DNA from: Actinomycetota bacterium
GTDB lineage: Bacteria; Actinomycetota; Actinomycetes; S36-B12; UBA10799
Direction of reading: 5' to 3'
Length of the DNA stretch: 16,593 nucleotides
Assembly (NCBI GenBank): GCA_003452655.1
Contig: DMNR01000025.1
Coordinates: forward strand, 1 to 16,593
The notes under the pieces are model-generated. The model searched no databases. It worked only from the letters and a program-made list of their open reading frames with translations, and was not told where the DNA came from. The position numbers were made by a program, and so were the translations under genes. Position 1 is the first letter of the stretch. Each line of letters begins with the position of its first letter. Of this stretch, positions 6,566 through 13,527 are shown piece after piece.

Positions 6566-8011
6566 ATGGCCGACGCAGAACAGTCCGACTTCGGACTCAC
6601 CACAGCTGATGGCGCGTCCCCGTCAGCGGTGATTGCCGCGGCCCTCGTTGACGCTCCGAGCGCGGGAACCCTCGGCGCTCTCGGCTCGCTCGACCCGCTG
6701 AGTCTTCCCGCTGGACTTCAAGTTGACCTCCTGGTCGCCCTTGATCGGCACGCATCTTGGGTATCGGCACTTCGACTCCGAGCATTAGCGGCAGTCGTAG
6801 GTGAGGAACCGACTGATGAGTTCATCGAGGACCCGTTCATGGTCGTTGATCCCGTTCGAGAGGAGGTCTCGACTGCCCTGCGCGTCTCCAACTTCGCCGC
6901 CGACCAATCCATCGCCCTCACTAGAAATCTCCAATCCAAGCTTCGCCGCACTGAGGAACTGCTCGCAGCGGGAGAGATTAGCTACGCCCACGCAGCGGCG
7001 ATATCCGACGAGTGTGGCCGACTTTCAATATCGGAAGCGGCGCAAGTCGAACAGGTCGTTCTCAAATGCGCAGCTTCAAAGACACCTGGCCAGTTGCGCC
7101 GCCACGCCAGGCGCGTTGCCGCGCGGATCGCGCCGCTGCCAATCGCTGACGAAGTGGAGGCTGAGTTCGCCAAGCGTGAGGTCCGGATGTTCTCCGACGG
7201 GGGCGTCATGGCCACGATCGAAGCCGTGTTGCCCGCACCAGACGCAATCGCCGTATGGAATGCCCTCACCGCTTGCGGGCTGGCAGACACTCATCCTCAC
7301 GACGCGCGGACGTTGGCACACAAACGAGCAGACGCACTCACCGCCTGGGCGCATCGCGCAGCCGAGGATCCGAAGCTGCCGACTCACCATGGTCGCAAGC
7401 GTCTTGAGACCCAAGTTGTCGTAGATCTGCCGACCTTGCTCTGCCTCGCGAACCACCCCGGTGAACTCGTTGGGTTCGGCCCAATTCCGTCCAGCCTCGC
7501 GCGACAACTTGCTGCCGACTCGAAGTGGCGACGACTCGTCACAGACCCAGCAACTGGACACCTGCTCGACTTCGGTCGCCGCACCTACGTTCCACCGATG
7601 GCGCTTCGCGAGTACATCGTCGCCCGAGATCGGACCTGCAGATTCCCAGGCTGTTCACAGCCCGCGTTCCGGACGGATCTTGATCACACAGTCGCGTTTA
7701 CCGAGGAAGCGTCCGGCGGTTCCACCGCAGCAGCCAATCTTCATTGCTTATGTCGGCGCCACCACAAACTCAAGACCCATCACTCGTGGCAAGTCGTGGC
7801 CGACGCTGGGCCGGGTGACTGCTTGACCTGGACGAGCCCCCGCGGCAAGACGTACAAATCGCATCCGCCGTCCCAACTGGAACAGCCCCCTGAACCGTCC
7901 CAACTGGAACAGCCCCCTGAACTAGCGAGTCCACCTCAGCCAGACGCGCTACCCGTCGCGGGCTCGACGGACCTCGAGCGTGAACTCCGCGAGCTACTCA
8001 CTCATGCCTGA
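6566..8011 (+). CDS. DUF222 / 13E12-family HNH endonuclease
   Basis: The 481-residue protein has the two-part plan of actinobacterial 13E12 repeat proteins: a mostly helical DUF222 region (about residues 45-310) and a C-terminal HNH nuclease domain (about 340-405). Visible nuclease residues are Cys358-x4-Cys363, Asp371-Leu-Asp-His374, Asn391-Leu-His-Cys-Leu-Cys396 and His399/His400, which form a zinc-supported metal-dependent DNA-cutting site. The start is set by AGGA 7 nt before ATG 6566. A LexA-type box just upstream suggests SOS induction. The role of this family is not settled; DNA-damage response, or spread as a multicopy repeat, are both possible. The tail after residue 430 is Pro/Gln/Glu-rich with an exact 9-residue duplication. 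It faces the aldehyde dehydrogenase gene convergently, with 53 nt between stops and no clear terminator. Confidence 0.92.
   Translation: MADAEQSDFGLTTADGASPSAVIAAALVDAPSAGTLGALGSLDPLSLPAGLQVDLLVALDRHASWVSALRLRALAAVVGEEPTDEFIEDPFMVVDPVREEVSTALRVSNFAADQSIALTRNLQSKLRRTEELLAAGEISYAHAAAISDECGRLSISEAAQVEQVVLKCAASKTPGQLRRHARRVAARIAPLPIADEVEAEFAKREVRMFSDGGVMATIEAVLPAPDAIAVWNALTACGLADTHPHDARTLAHKRADALTAWAHRAAEDPKLPTHHGRKRLETQVVVDLPTLLCLANHPGELVGFGPIPSSLARQLAADSKWRRLVTDPATGHLLDFGRRTYVPPMALREYIVARDRTCRFPGCSQPAFRTDLDHTVAFTEEASGGSTAAANLHCLCRRHHKLKTHHSWQVVADAGPGDCLTWTSPRGKTYKSHPPSQLEQPPEPSQLEQPPELASPPQPDALPVAGSTDLERELRELLTHA
7868..7921 (+). repeat. Exact tandem duplication of a 27-bp unit
   Basis: The units 7868-7894 and 7895-7921 are identical and in frame, each encoding Pro-Ser-Gln-Leu-Glu-Gln-Pro-Pro-Glu in the linker after the HNH domain. 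Identity at the DNA level, with no silent differences, points to a recent slippage or duplication event. Confidence 0.95.
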
Positions 8012-8064
8012 ACCGGCCGTCTGGCTCGGACTTTCTGTCTGCTCTCGATCTGCGCGATGATGCG

Positions 8065-9501
8065 TCAGAGCGCAATTCCGGTCAGGACCAACACGCGCTC
8101 TTCCGTGAAGTCACGCATCGCCGATCGCAGACCCTCGCGCCCAGTTCCGCTGTCCTTCACTCCTCCGTACGGCATCTGATCCGCCCGGAAGCTGGGAACA
8201 TCCCCCACGATCACTCCGCCGACTTCAAGGTCACGCTGGGCCCTAAACGCGACCTGGATGTTGTGAGTGAACACGCCGCACTGCAGACCGAACCGAGAAC
8301 TGTTCACGATCTCGAATGCCTCCTCAACCATGCGGAAAGTTCGAATCCCCAGCACCGGACCGAATGCTTCGTTGTGACCAAGCGAAGTGGCTTCCGGAAT
8401 CTCGCGAAGCACTGTCGGTTCCACGTACGTTCCCTCGCGACGCCCGCCACAGAGCAATTGCGCACCGGAGGAGACCGCTTCCTGGATCCACGCCTCTAGG
8501 CGCTGCGCGGAACTCTCATCGATCACGGGGCCCACCGAATCACCCGGTTGTGCAGCGGAACCTCCGCCCAGAGCCCGAACCTCCGCAACAACCATCGGGA
8601 TGAGCCGATCGGCCAAGTCCTCGGCGACGAGCAAGCGCTGAACGCTGATGCAGGATTGGCCTGCCTGGTACATCGAGAACGTCGCAACCCGTTTCGCAAC
8701 CCACGCTAGGTCGGCGTCGCTCTTGAAGTCATCACACACGATCGCCGCGGCGTCGCCACCTAATTCCAAGATCACCTTCTTCCTCGGTGCGCGCGCGGCC
8801 AAGTCGAACCCAACAACATCTGACCCTGTGAAACTGACGATTGGCAGGCGCGGATCATCAACGAGGGCCAGGGTCAGTTCGACGCCCACCGGCAACACAC
8901 TCACAGCACCCGCAGGCAGGTCAGTCTCGGAGAGAATCTCACCGAGCAGCAAGGCAGACAATGGCGTGCGCGGCGATGGCTTGACGACAACTGGTGAACC
9001 CACGGCGATCGCCGGAGCGACTTTGTGCGCCACCAGGTTGAGCGGGAAGTTGAACGGGGCAATCCCGAGCACGGGACCAATCGGGAAGCGACGAATAATC
9101 GCAGCTCGCCCCGACATCGCAGGGTCCGTATCCAGGCGTTGCACTTCACCACCAAAACGACGTGCTTCTTCGGCAGCCCACCGAAACGTCGACTGCGCGC
9201 GCGTGACCTCAGCCCGCGCCCAAATCGCGGGTTTGCCATTCTCCGCAGTGATCAGTTCAGCAACCTCATCGAATCGTCGACCTAACTGCACCACCACGTG
9301 GTCGAGAGCCGCCGCTCGGTCGGCAGCAGACAGGGCACGGCACTCAGCCGCCGCTTCGGCAGCAGCCGCCGCGGCAAGTCCCACATGTTCGGGCCCCGGA
9401 ACCACATAGTGGGCGATCAGCTCGCCACTGCCCGGATGCCGGACCTCGGCAAACTCGCCATCGTCTACCCGCCGACCTGCTAACCAGAATCCTGCTGACA
9501 T
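8065..9501 (-). CDS. NAD(P)-dependent aldehyde dehydrogenase, substrate unknown
   Basis: The 478-residue protein spans a full aldehyde dehydrogenase and should oxidise an aldehyde to its acid in the cytoplasm. Key residues are in place: Asn151 in Phe-Asn-Phe-Pro-Leu-Asn (oxyanion), Lys174 in Val-Val-Lys-Pro-Ser-Pro (cofactor), Glu246 in Leu-Glu-Leu-Gly-Gly, the nucleophile Cys284 in Gly-Gln-Ser-Cys-Ile-Ser, and Glu378-Ala-Phe-Gly-Pro. The Phe-Asn-Phe-Pro-Leu-Asn and Pro-Tyr-Gly-Gly-Val-Lys-Asp-Ser-Gly motifs place it near the lactaldehyde / non-phosphorylating GAPDH / phosphonoacetaldehyde group, but the substrate cannot be named. The ATG at 9501 has AGGA about 8 nt upstream. The gene stands alone, divergent from the ArsR-SulP operon with about 117 nt between starts, so that regulator could also act here. 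No neighbouring pathway gene hints at the substrate. Confidence 0.9.
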   Translation of the reverse strand: MSAGFWLAGRRVDDGEFAEVRHPGSGELIAHYVVPGPEHVGLAAAAAAEAAAECRALSAADRAAALDHVVVQLGRRFDEVAELITAENGKPAIWARAEVTRAQSTFRWAAEEARRFGGEVQRLDTDPAMSGRAAIIRRFPIGPVLGIAPFNFPLNLVAHKVAPAIAVGSPVVVKPSPRTPLSALLLGEILSETDLPAGAVSVLPVGVELTLALVDDPRLPIVSFTGSDVVGFDLAARAPRKKVILELGGDAAAIVCDDFKSDADLAWVAKRVATFSMYQAGQSCISVQRLLVAEDLADRLIPMVVAEVRALGGGSAAQPGDSVGPVIDESSAQRLEAWIQEAVSSGAQLLCGGRREGTYVEPTVLREIPEATSLGHNEAFGPVLGIRTFRMVEEAFEIVNSSRFGLQCGVFTHNIQVAFRAQRDLEVGGVIVGDVPSFRADQMPYGGVKDSGTGREGLRSAMRDFTEERVLVLTGIAL

Positions 9502-9589
9502 GTCTCACATCCTGCCGCACTGAAGATGCTCATACGGGGTTAGTCGATGGGCCGATGAAGAACGCCGCGGCAGATGGCTTATGGTTTAT

Positions 9590-9599
9590 ATGAATTCAT
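9590..9599. promoter_or_regulatory. Candidate ArsR operator palindrome
   Basis: ATGAATTCAT is a perfect 10-bp palindrome in an AT-rich patch (9579-9605) of an otherwise GC-rich region. It lies 19 nt before the regulator's start and in the shared region with the divergent dehydrogenase gene. AT-rich Atgaa-ttcaT half-sites are typical of ArsR-family operators. The arms do not extend beyond 5 bp, so this is tentative. No clear -35 box was found. Confidence 0.4.
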
Positions 9600-9608
9600 C
9601 AACTCATT

Positions 9609-9613
9609 GAGGA
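9609..9613 (+). promoter_or_regulatory. Ribosome binding site that fixes the ArsR start at 9619
   Basis: GAGGA sits 5 nt before ATG 9619. The in-frame ATG 45 nt earlier, at 9574, has no Shine-Dalgarno and would place the palindrome at 9590-9599 inside the gene. The later start is therefore preferred. Confidence 0.7.
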
Positions 9614-9618
9614 CGTCC

Positions 9619-9975
9619 ATGACCCTAGGTTCACTCGGTGTCGACCGCCCGCTGTATGAGATCAAAGCCGAACTCTTCAAGGCACTCGGCCACCCCGCCA
9701 GAATTCGCATCCTCGAACTGCTCGCGGCAGACGAAGTTCCCGTCTCCAGCCTTCTGACGGACACCGGCATGGAGCCATCCCACCTATCGCAACACCTAGC
9801 TGTCCTGCGTCGCGCCGGCGTCGTCGCGAGTCGGCGCGAGGGCAACGCGGTCTACTACCGAACGGCGCATCCGTCGGTCGAAACCATGCTCGCCGCGGCC
9901 CGCGAATTCCTCGTCGACGCACTCTCACGCACCCACTCCACACTGACTGCACTTCAGGTGGCGACTACGAAATGA
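9619..9975 (+). CDS. ArsR-family winged-helix transcriptional regulator
   Basis: The 118-residue protein matches the size and fold of ArsR/SmtB repressors. It has the helix opening Lys-Ala-Leu-Gly-His-Pro-Ala-Arg-Ile-Arg-Ile-Leu-Glu-Leu-Leu (21-35), a helix-turn-helix from about 43 to 69 with Ser-His-Leu-Ser-Gln-His-Leu as recognition helix, and a wing ending Asn-Ala-Val-Tyr-Tyr-Arg (76-81). It contains no cysteine, so the Cys-Val-Cys arsenic/cadmium site and known thiol redox sensing are absent; the signal is unknown. Its TGA overlaps the ATG of the SulP gene (ATGA, 9972-9975), so the two are co-translated and the transporter is the likely target, with autoregulation probable. A longer form from ATG 9574 (133 residues) is possible but lacks a ribosome binding site. 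Confidence 0.9.
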   Translation: MTLGSLGVDRPLYEIKAELFKALGHPARIRILELLAADEVPVSSLLTDTGMEPSHLSQHLAVLRRAGVVASRREGNAVYYRTAHPSVETMLAAAREFLVDALSRTHSTLTALQVATTK

Positions 9976-11690
9976 GCGCCGCGGGTGACCAGTCGTTGGA
10001 TGATCGAGTTGTCCCTCGTGACAACTGGCTCACGAGCACCTGGCAATTCCTGAAGGCTTTCCTCCCCACCCGCACTGACTACCAAGACCTACCTCGCACC
10101 TGGCGTCGCGATCTACTCGCTGGCGTCACGGTCGCCGTCGTTGCTCTTCCCCTCGCCCTGGCATTCGGCGTGGCTTCCGGCATGGGCGCAACAGCCGGAC
10201 TCGTCACCGCTGTGATCGCCGGTGCAATTGCCGGGGTGTTCGGTGGCTCCAACTTCCAGGTCTCTGGCCCTACGGGCGCAATGGCCGTCGTTCTCGTACC
10301 GCTGGTCGCCAGCCACGGCCAGTCGGCGGCCGTCACGGTGGCCATCATCGCCGGGGTGCTGGTGATGACCATGGGCCTGACCGGACTCGGACGCCTCGTC
10401 ACTCTGATCCCGTGGCCAGTGATCGAAGGTTTCACTGTCGGAATTGCCTTGATCATTGCCCTGCAACAAGTTCCTCATGCGCTGGGCGTGACTGGTACGA
10501 CGTCAGACAACACGGCGGTAAACGCAGTCCAGTCGCTCGGCCACTTGACCTCACGTGCAGTTCCGGAGCTGATCATCGCCGCGACGACAATCATCCTGAT
10601 CCTGCTCCTCAATCGGATTCGAAAGACGCTGCCCGCCTCCCTGATCGCAATCGGCGCAGTCACGCTCGTTGTGTGGCTCGCGGGCGTCTCGGTCTCGACT
10701 GTCGGTGCTATTCCCAATCACCTACCAAGCCCCTCCCTGCCCGATCTAAGCCCGAGCACCGTGCAGACCCTATTCGGATCGGCACTCGCCGTTGCAGTGC
10801 TTGCCGCCATCGAAAGCCTGCTGTCAGCAAAGGTCGCGGACGGAATGACCGACTCCACACCCACAAAGCCCAACCGAGAGCTCTTCGGCCAAGGACTCGC
10901 GAACATCGGGTCCGGCCTGTTCGGGGGAATGCCGGCAACGGGCGCGATCGCACGAAGCGCCGTCAACGTTCGCGCGGGCGCGACCTCACGCGTTTCAGCT
11001 ATCACCCACTCGGTGGTTCTCCTGCTGATCATGCTGACTGCCGCAAGCCTCGTGGCGACTATCCCCCTAGCTGCCCTTGGCGGCGTCCTGTTGGTGACCG
11101 CGTACCGGATGATCGAGCCCAGAACAGTCCGCACGATCTTCAAGTCGAGCCGAGGTGATCGCGTCATCTTTGTGCTGACGGCTGCAGCAACGATCGCTTT
11201 CGACTTGATCGTCGCGGTCGAGATTGGCGTCGTGCTTGCCTGCATCATGGCGCTCGTCACTGTCTCGCGCTCAAGCGGTGCTACCCAGGAAGCCCTCCCC
11301 GATCTCACCGACCACATCGACAGCGAAACCGAACATCAACTGCTTCGCGAACACATTGCCGTCTACCGCATCGACGGCTCGATGTTCTTCGGTGCCGCTC
11401 AGCGGTTCCTTGACCAACTCACTGCCGTCACAGATGTCCGCGTCATCATCTTGCGAATGAGTGGAATCCGCATGATCGACGCAACGGGCGCCCACGCCCT
11501 CAGCGAGGTCGTGAATGACCTCGCCGCTCAGCACATCACTGTGATCTTCAAGGGCCTCACCCCCGAGTACGAGCAACTACTCGCAGCTCATGGCGTTCCC
11601 CTTGACGGGCTTGATCATCGCCACAGCTATGCAACTCTCGACGACGCCATCGATCACGCCCGAGTACACATCCTGGAGCCGGCAACCTAA
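9972..11690 (+). CDS. SulP-family anion transporter with C-terminal STAS domain
   Basis: The 572-residue membrane protein has a SulP (SLC26-type) permease domain (about 45-435), rich in hydrophobic helices, and a cytosolic STAS domain (about 455-565). Family marks are Gly-Pro-Thr-Gly-Ala-Met (99-104), Ala-Ala-Ile-Glu-Ser-Leu-Leu with Glu281, and Asn-Arg-Glu-Leu-Phe-Gly-Gln-Gly (301-308) followed by Pro-Ala-Thr-Gly-Ala-Ile-Ala-Arg-Ser. The STAS loop reads Asp-Ala-Thr-Gly (503-506), with Thr at the site of the phosphorylatable Ser of anti-sigma antagonists. SulP proteins move sulfate, bicarbonate or dicarboxylates, usually coupled to H+ or Na+; sequence alone does not decide which. No carbonic anhydrase or sulfur-assimilation gene is adjacent. 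The start overlaps the ArsR stop, so expression is coupled. Its stop lies 13 nt from the convergent rlmN stop. Confidence 0.92.
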   Translation: MSAAGDQSLDDRVVPRDNWLTSTWQFLKAFLPTRTDYQDLPRTWRRDLLAGVTVAVVALPLALAFGVASGMGATAGLVTAVIAGAIAGVFGGSNFQVSGPTGAMAVVLVPLVASHGQSAAVTVAIIAGVLVMTMGLTGLGRLVTLIPWPVIEGFTVGIALIIALQQVPHALGVTGTTSDNTAVNAVQSLGHLTSRAVPELIIAATTIILILLLNRIRKTLPASLIAIGAVTLVVWLAGVSVSTVGAIPNHLPSPSLPDLSPSTVQTLFGSALAVAVLAAIESLLSAKVADGMTDSTPTKPNRELFGQGLANIGSGLFGGMPATGAIARSAVNVRAGATSRVSAITHSVVLLLIMLTAASLVATIPLAALGGVLLVTAYRMIEPRTVRTIFKSSRGDRVIFVLTAAATIAFDLIVAVEIGVVLACIMALVTVSRSSGATQEALPDLTDHIDSETEHQLLREHIAVYRIDGSMFFGAAQRFLDQLTAVTDVRVIILRMSGIRMIDATGAHALSEVVNDLAAQHITVIFKGLTPEYEQLLAAHGVPLDGLDHRHSYATLDDAIDHARVHILEPAT

Positions 11691-11703
11691 GTCCGCTGAC
11701 TGG

Positions 11704-12834
11704 CTACGCAGTACTCGCCGCAAGCTGGCCGCAAGCGCCATCAATCTCACGCCCACGGGTATCGCGAACAGTGACCGCGACCCCATGCCGTTCAAGGGTC
11801 CTGACGAACTCATCTTCAGACTCTGGCCGAGAAGCCGTCCACTTCGACCCAGGCGTCGGATTGAGCGGAATGAGGTTCACATGAACAAGCTTGCTCTTCA
11901 GCAACCGACCTAACATCTCCGCGCGCTCCCGCTGATCATTGATGTCCTTGATCAATGCATATTCGATCGAAACTCGACGTTTCGTCTTTCGCGCGTACTC
12001 CCAAGCCGCGTCCAACACCTCAGCTACGGGCCAGCGATTATTGACAGGAACGAGTTCATTGCGAAGCTCGTCATCGGGTGCGTGCAACGAGACCGCCAAG
12101 GTGAACGCGAGGCCCTCATCCGCGAGTTGCCTGATTCGCGGAACGAGGCCAACTGTCGAGACTGTGATCCCCCGCGCCGACATTCCCAGTCCGTCAGGAG
12201 CTGGCGATGTCAACATGCGCAACGCCTTGATCACCCGGTTGTAGTTGGCCAAGGGCTCACCCATACCCATCAACACCACATTGGAGACTCGCCCAACACC
12301 CCCGGGGACCTCGCCGCGCGCCAGCATCCGCGAACCGGCCAGCACCTGCTCAACGATCTCCGCAGTGGAGAGGTTCCGCGTCAACCCAGCTTGACCGGTC
12401 GCGCAGAACGGACAGTTCATGCCACAGCCGGCCTGGCTTGAGACACACATAGTGACGCGATTCGGGTACCGCATCAACACACTTTCAACCAGCGAACCGT
12501 CATGCAGTCGCCACACCTGTTTGACGGTCGTGCCGCCATCACAACTCAAGGTGCGGATTGGATCCAACAATGGCGGAAGCAGGGCTTCCTCAATCTTGGC
12601 GCGGGCGTCTCCCGTCAGATCCGACCACGTCGATGGATCATCGTTAAGACGACCAAACCACTGACGGGACAATTGATCAGCACGAAATCCAGGGACTCCC
12701 AGCGCAATAACCGCCGCCTTGCGCTCTTCAAGAGTGAGATCACTGATGTGCTGCGGAGGCAGCGCACCGGCCTTCTTGGCGGCACGCTCGACAAATGTGC
12801 CGCGGGTAGGCGTCGGCAGGTCCTGGGAACTCAT
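11704..12834 (-). CDS. rlmN: Dual-specificity 23S rRNA/tRNA adenine-C2 methyltransferase RlmN
   Basis: The 376-residue radical-SAM enzyme methylates C2 of A2503 in 23S rRNA and, in characterised homologues, A37 of some tRNAs, in support of translational accuracy. The Fe-S motif is Cys137-Gly-Met-Asn-Cys141-Pro-Phe-Cys144. The two catalytic cysteines are Cys130 (Met-Cys-Val-Ser-Ser-Gln) and Cys368 (Gly-Ala-Cys-Gly-Gln-Leu), and Gly-Met-Gly-Glu-Pro at 190-194 contacts SAM. All are intact, which separates it from Cfr-type resistance enzymes in context if not in motif. It starts at ATG 12834, 12 nt after the kdpE stop and with only a weak ribosome binding site, so read-through from the kdp transcript and coupled translation are likely. 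It ends convergent with the SulP gene, leaving no room for a normal terminator hairpin. Confidence 0.96.
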   Translation of the reverse strand: MSSQDLPTPTRGTFVERAAKKAGALPPQHISDLTLEERKAAVIALGVPGFRADQLSRQWFGRLNDDPSTWSDLTGDARAKIEEALLPPLLDPIRTLSCDGGTTVKQVWRLHDGSLVESVLMRYPNRVTMCVSSQAGCGMNCPFCATGQAGLTRNLSTAEIVEQVLAGSRMLARGEVPGGVGRVSNVVLMGMGEPLANYNRVIKALRMLTSPAPDGLGMSARGITVSTVGLVPRIRQLADEGLAFTLAVSLHAPDDELRNELVPVNNRWPVAEVLDAAWEYARKTKRRVSIEYALIKDINDQRERAEMLGRLLKSKLVHVNLIPLNPTPGSKWTASRPESEDEFVRTLERHGVAVTVRDTRGREIDGACGQLAASTA

Positions 12835-12846
12835 TGGTTGAGAATC

Positions 12847-13527
12847 TCACACCAGTCGATACCCAAGGCCCGGCTCGGTCAGCAAATGGACAGGGCGCCC
12901 GGGCTCGGGCTCCAACTTTCTGCGCAGCGCCGCCATGTGAACACGCAAGTAGTGCCCCTGCCCCTCATAGCCTGGTCCCCACACATCAGCCAACAATTGG
13001 CGTTGAGTCACAAGCTTCCCGTAGTTGGCCGCGAGTACATCGAGGATGTGCCATTCAGTCGGCGTGAGCCGAACCTGCTCCGATCCGCGGGTCACCTTCG
13101 CCGAACTTCGATCGATCTCAAAAGCGCTGGTCGTAACGATTGGGTCCGCCACAGCCTCGCCGCGCATCTGCGCCCTCCGCGTCGCGGCACGAACCCGCGC
13201 GACAAGTTCCGCCATGTCGAATGGTTTCGTCACGTAGTCATCCGCACCATGTTCGAGAGCTCTGACCTTCTCCTCGCTGGTGCTACGCGCAGATAGCACC
13301 AGGATTGGGATACCACTCCAGCCTCTGATCCCATCAAGTACTTCGATGCCATCCATGTCGGGCAACCCGAGATCAAGGATGACCAGATCAGGCTTCGAAC
13401 GTGCCACCTTCTCAAGCGCCGCTCGACCGGTTGCCGCCGCTTCAACGTGGTAGTCACGGGCACGCAGGTTGATCACCAAGGCGTGCAAGAGGGGCGCTTC
13501 ATCATCGACCACGAGGATGGTTGTCAT
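12847..13527 (-). CDS. kdpE: Response regulator KdpE
   Basis: The 226-residue OmpR-type regulator has a receiver domain (1-115) with the acidic pair Asp8/Asp9, phospho-acceptor Asp52 in Leu-Asp-Leu-Gly-Leu-Pro, Ser79 and Lys101 (Thr-Lys-Pro-Phe). A winged-helix DNA-binding domain (about 130-226) carries the typical Leu-Thr-Pro-Thr-Glu-Trp-His segment and ends Gly-Leu-Gly-Tyr-Arg-Leu-Val. It is phosphorylated by KdpD and activates the kdp potassium-uptake operon when K+ is short. Its ATG overlaps the kdpD stop (ATGA at 13524-13527), so sensor and regulator are made together. KdpE is assigned rather than another OmpR regulator because of the kdpC-kdpD genes directly upstream. Confidence 0.96.
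   Translation of the reverse strand: MTTILVVDDEAPLLHALVINLRARDYHVEAAATGRAALEKVARSKPDLVILDLGLPDMDGIEVLDGIRGWSGIPILVLSARSTSEEKVRALEHGADDYVTKPFDMAELVARVRAATRRAQMRGEAVADPIVTTSAFEIDRSSAKVTRGSEQVRLTPTEWHILDVLAANYGKLVTQRQLLADVWGPGYEGQGHYLRVHMAALRRKLEPEPGRPVHLLTEPGLGYRLV

Noticed and set aside
8012..8064. Possible bidirectional terminator between the nuclease and dehydrogenase genes
   Set aside because: Only a 5-bp GC arm pair with a long loop and no T-run is present. The 13-nt gap at 11691-11703 also holds no hairpin.
8648..9409. 253-residue plus-strand ORF inside the aldehyde dehydrogenase gene
   Set aside because: It is antisense to conserved catalytic motifs and its Ala/Ser/Arg-rich product has no recognisable domain.
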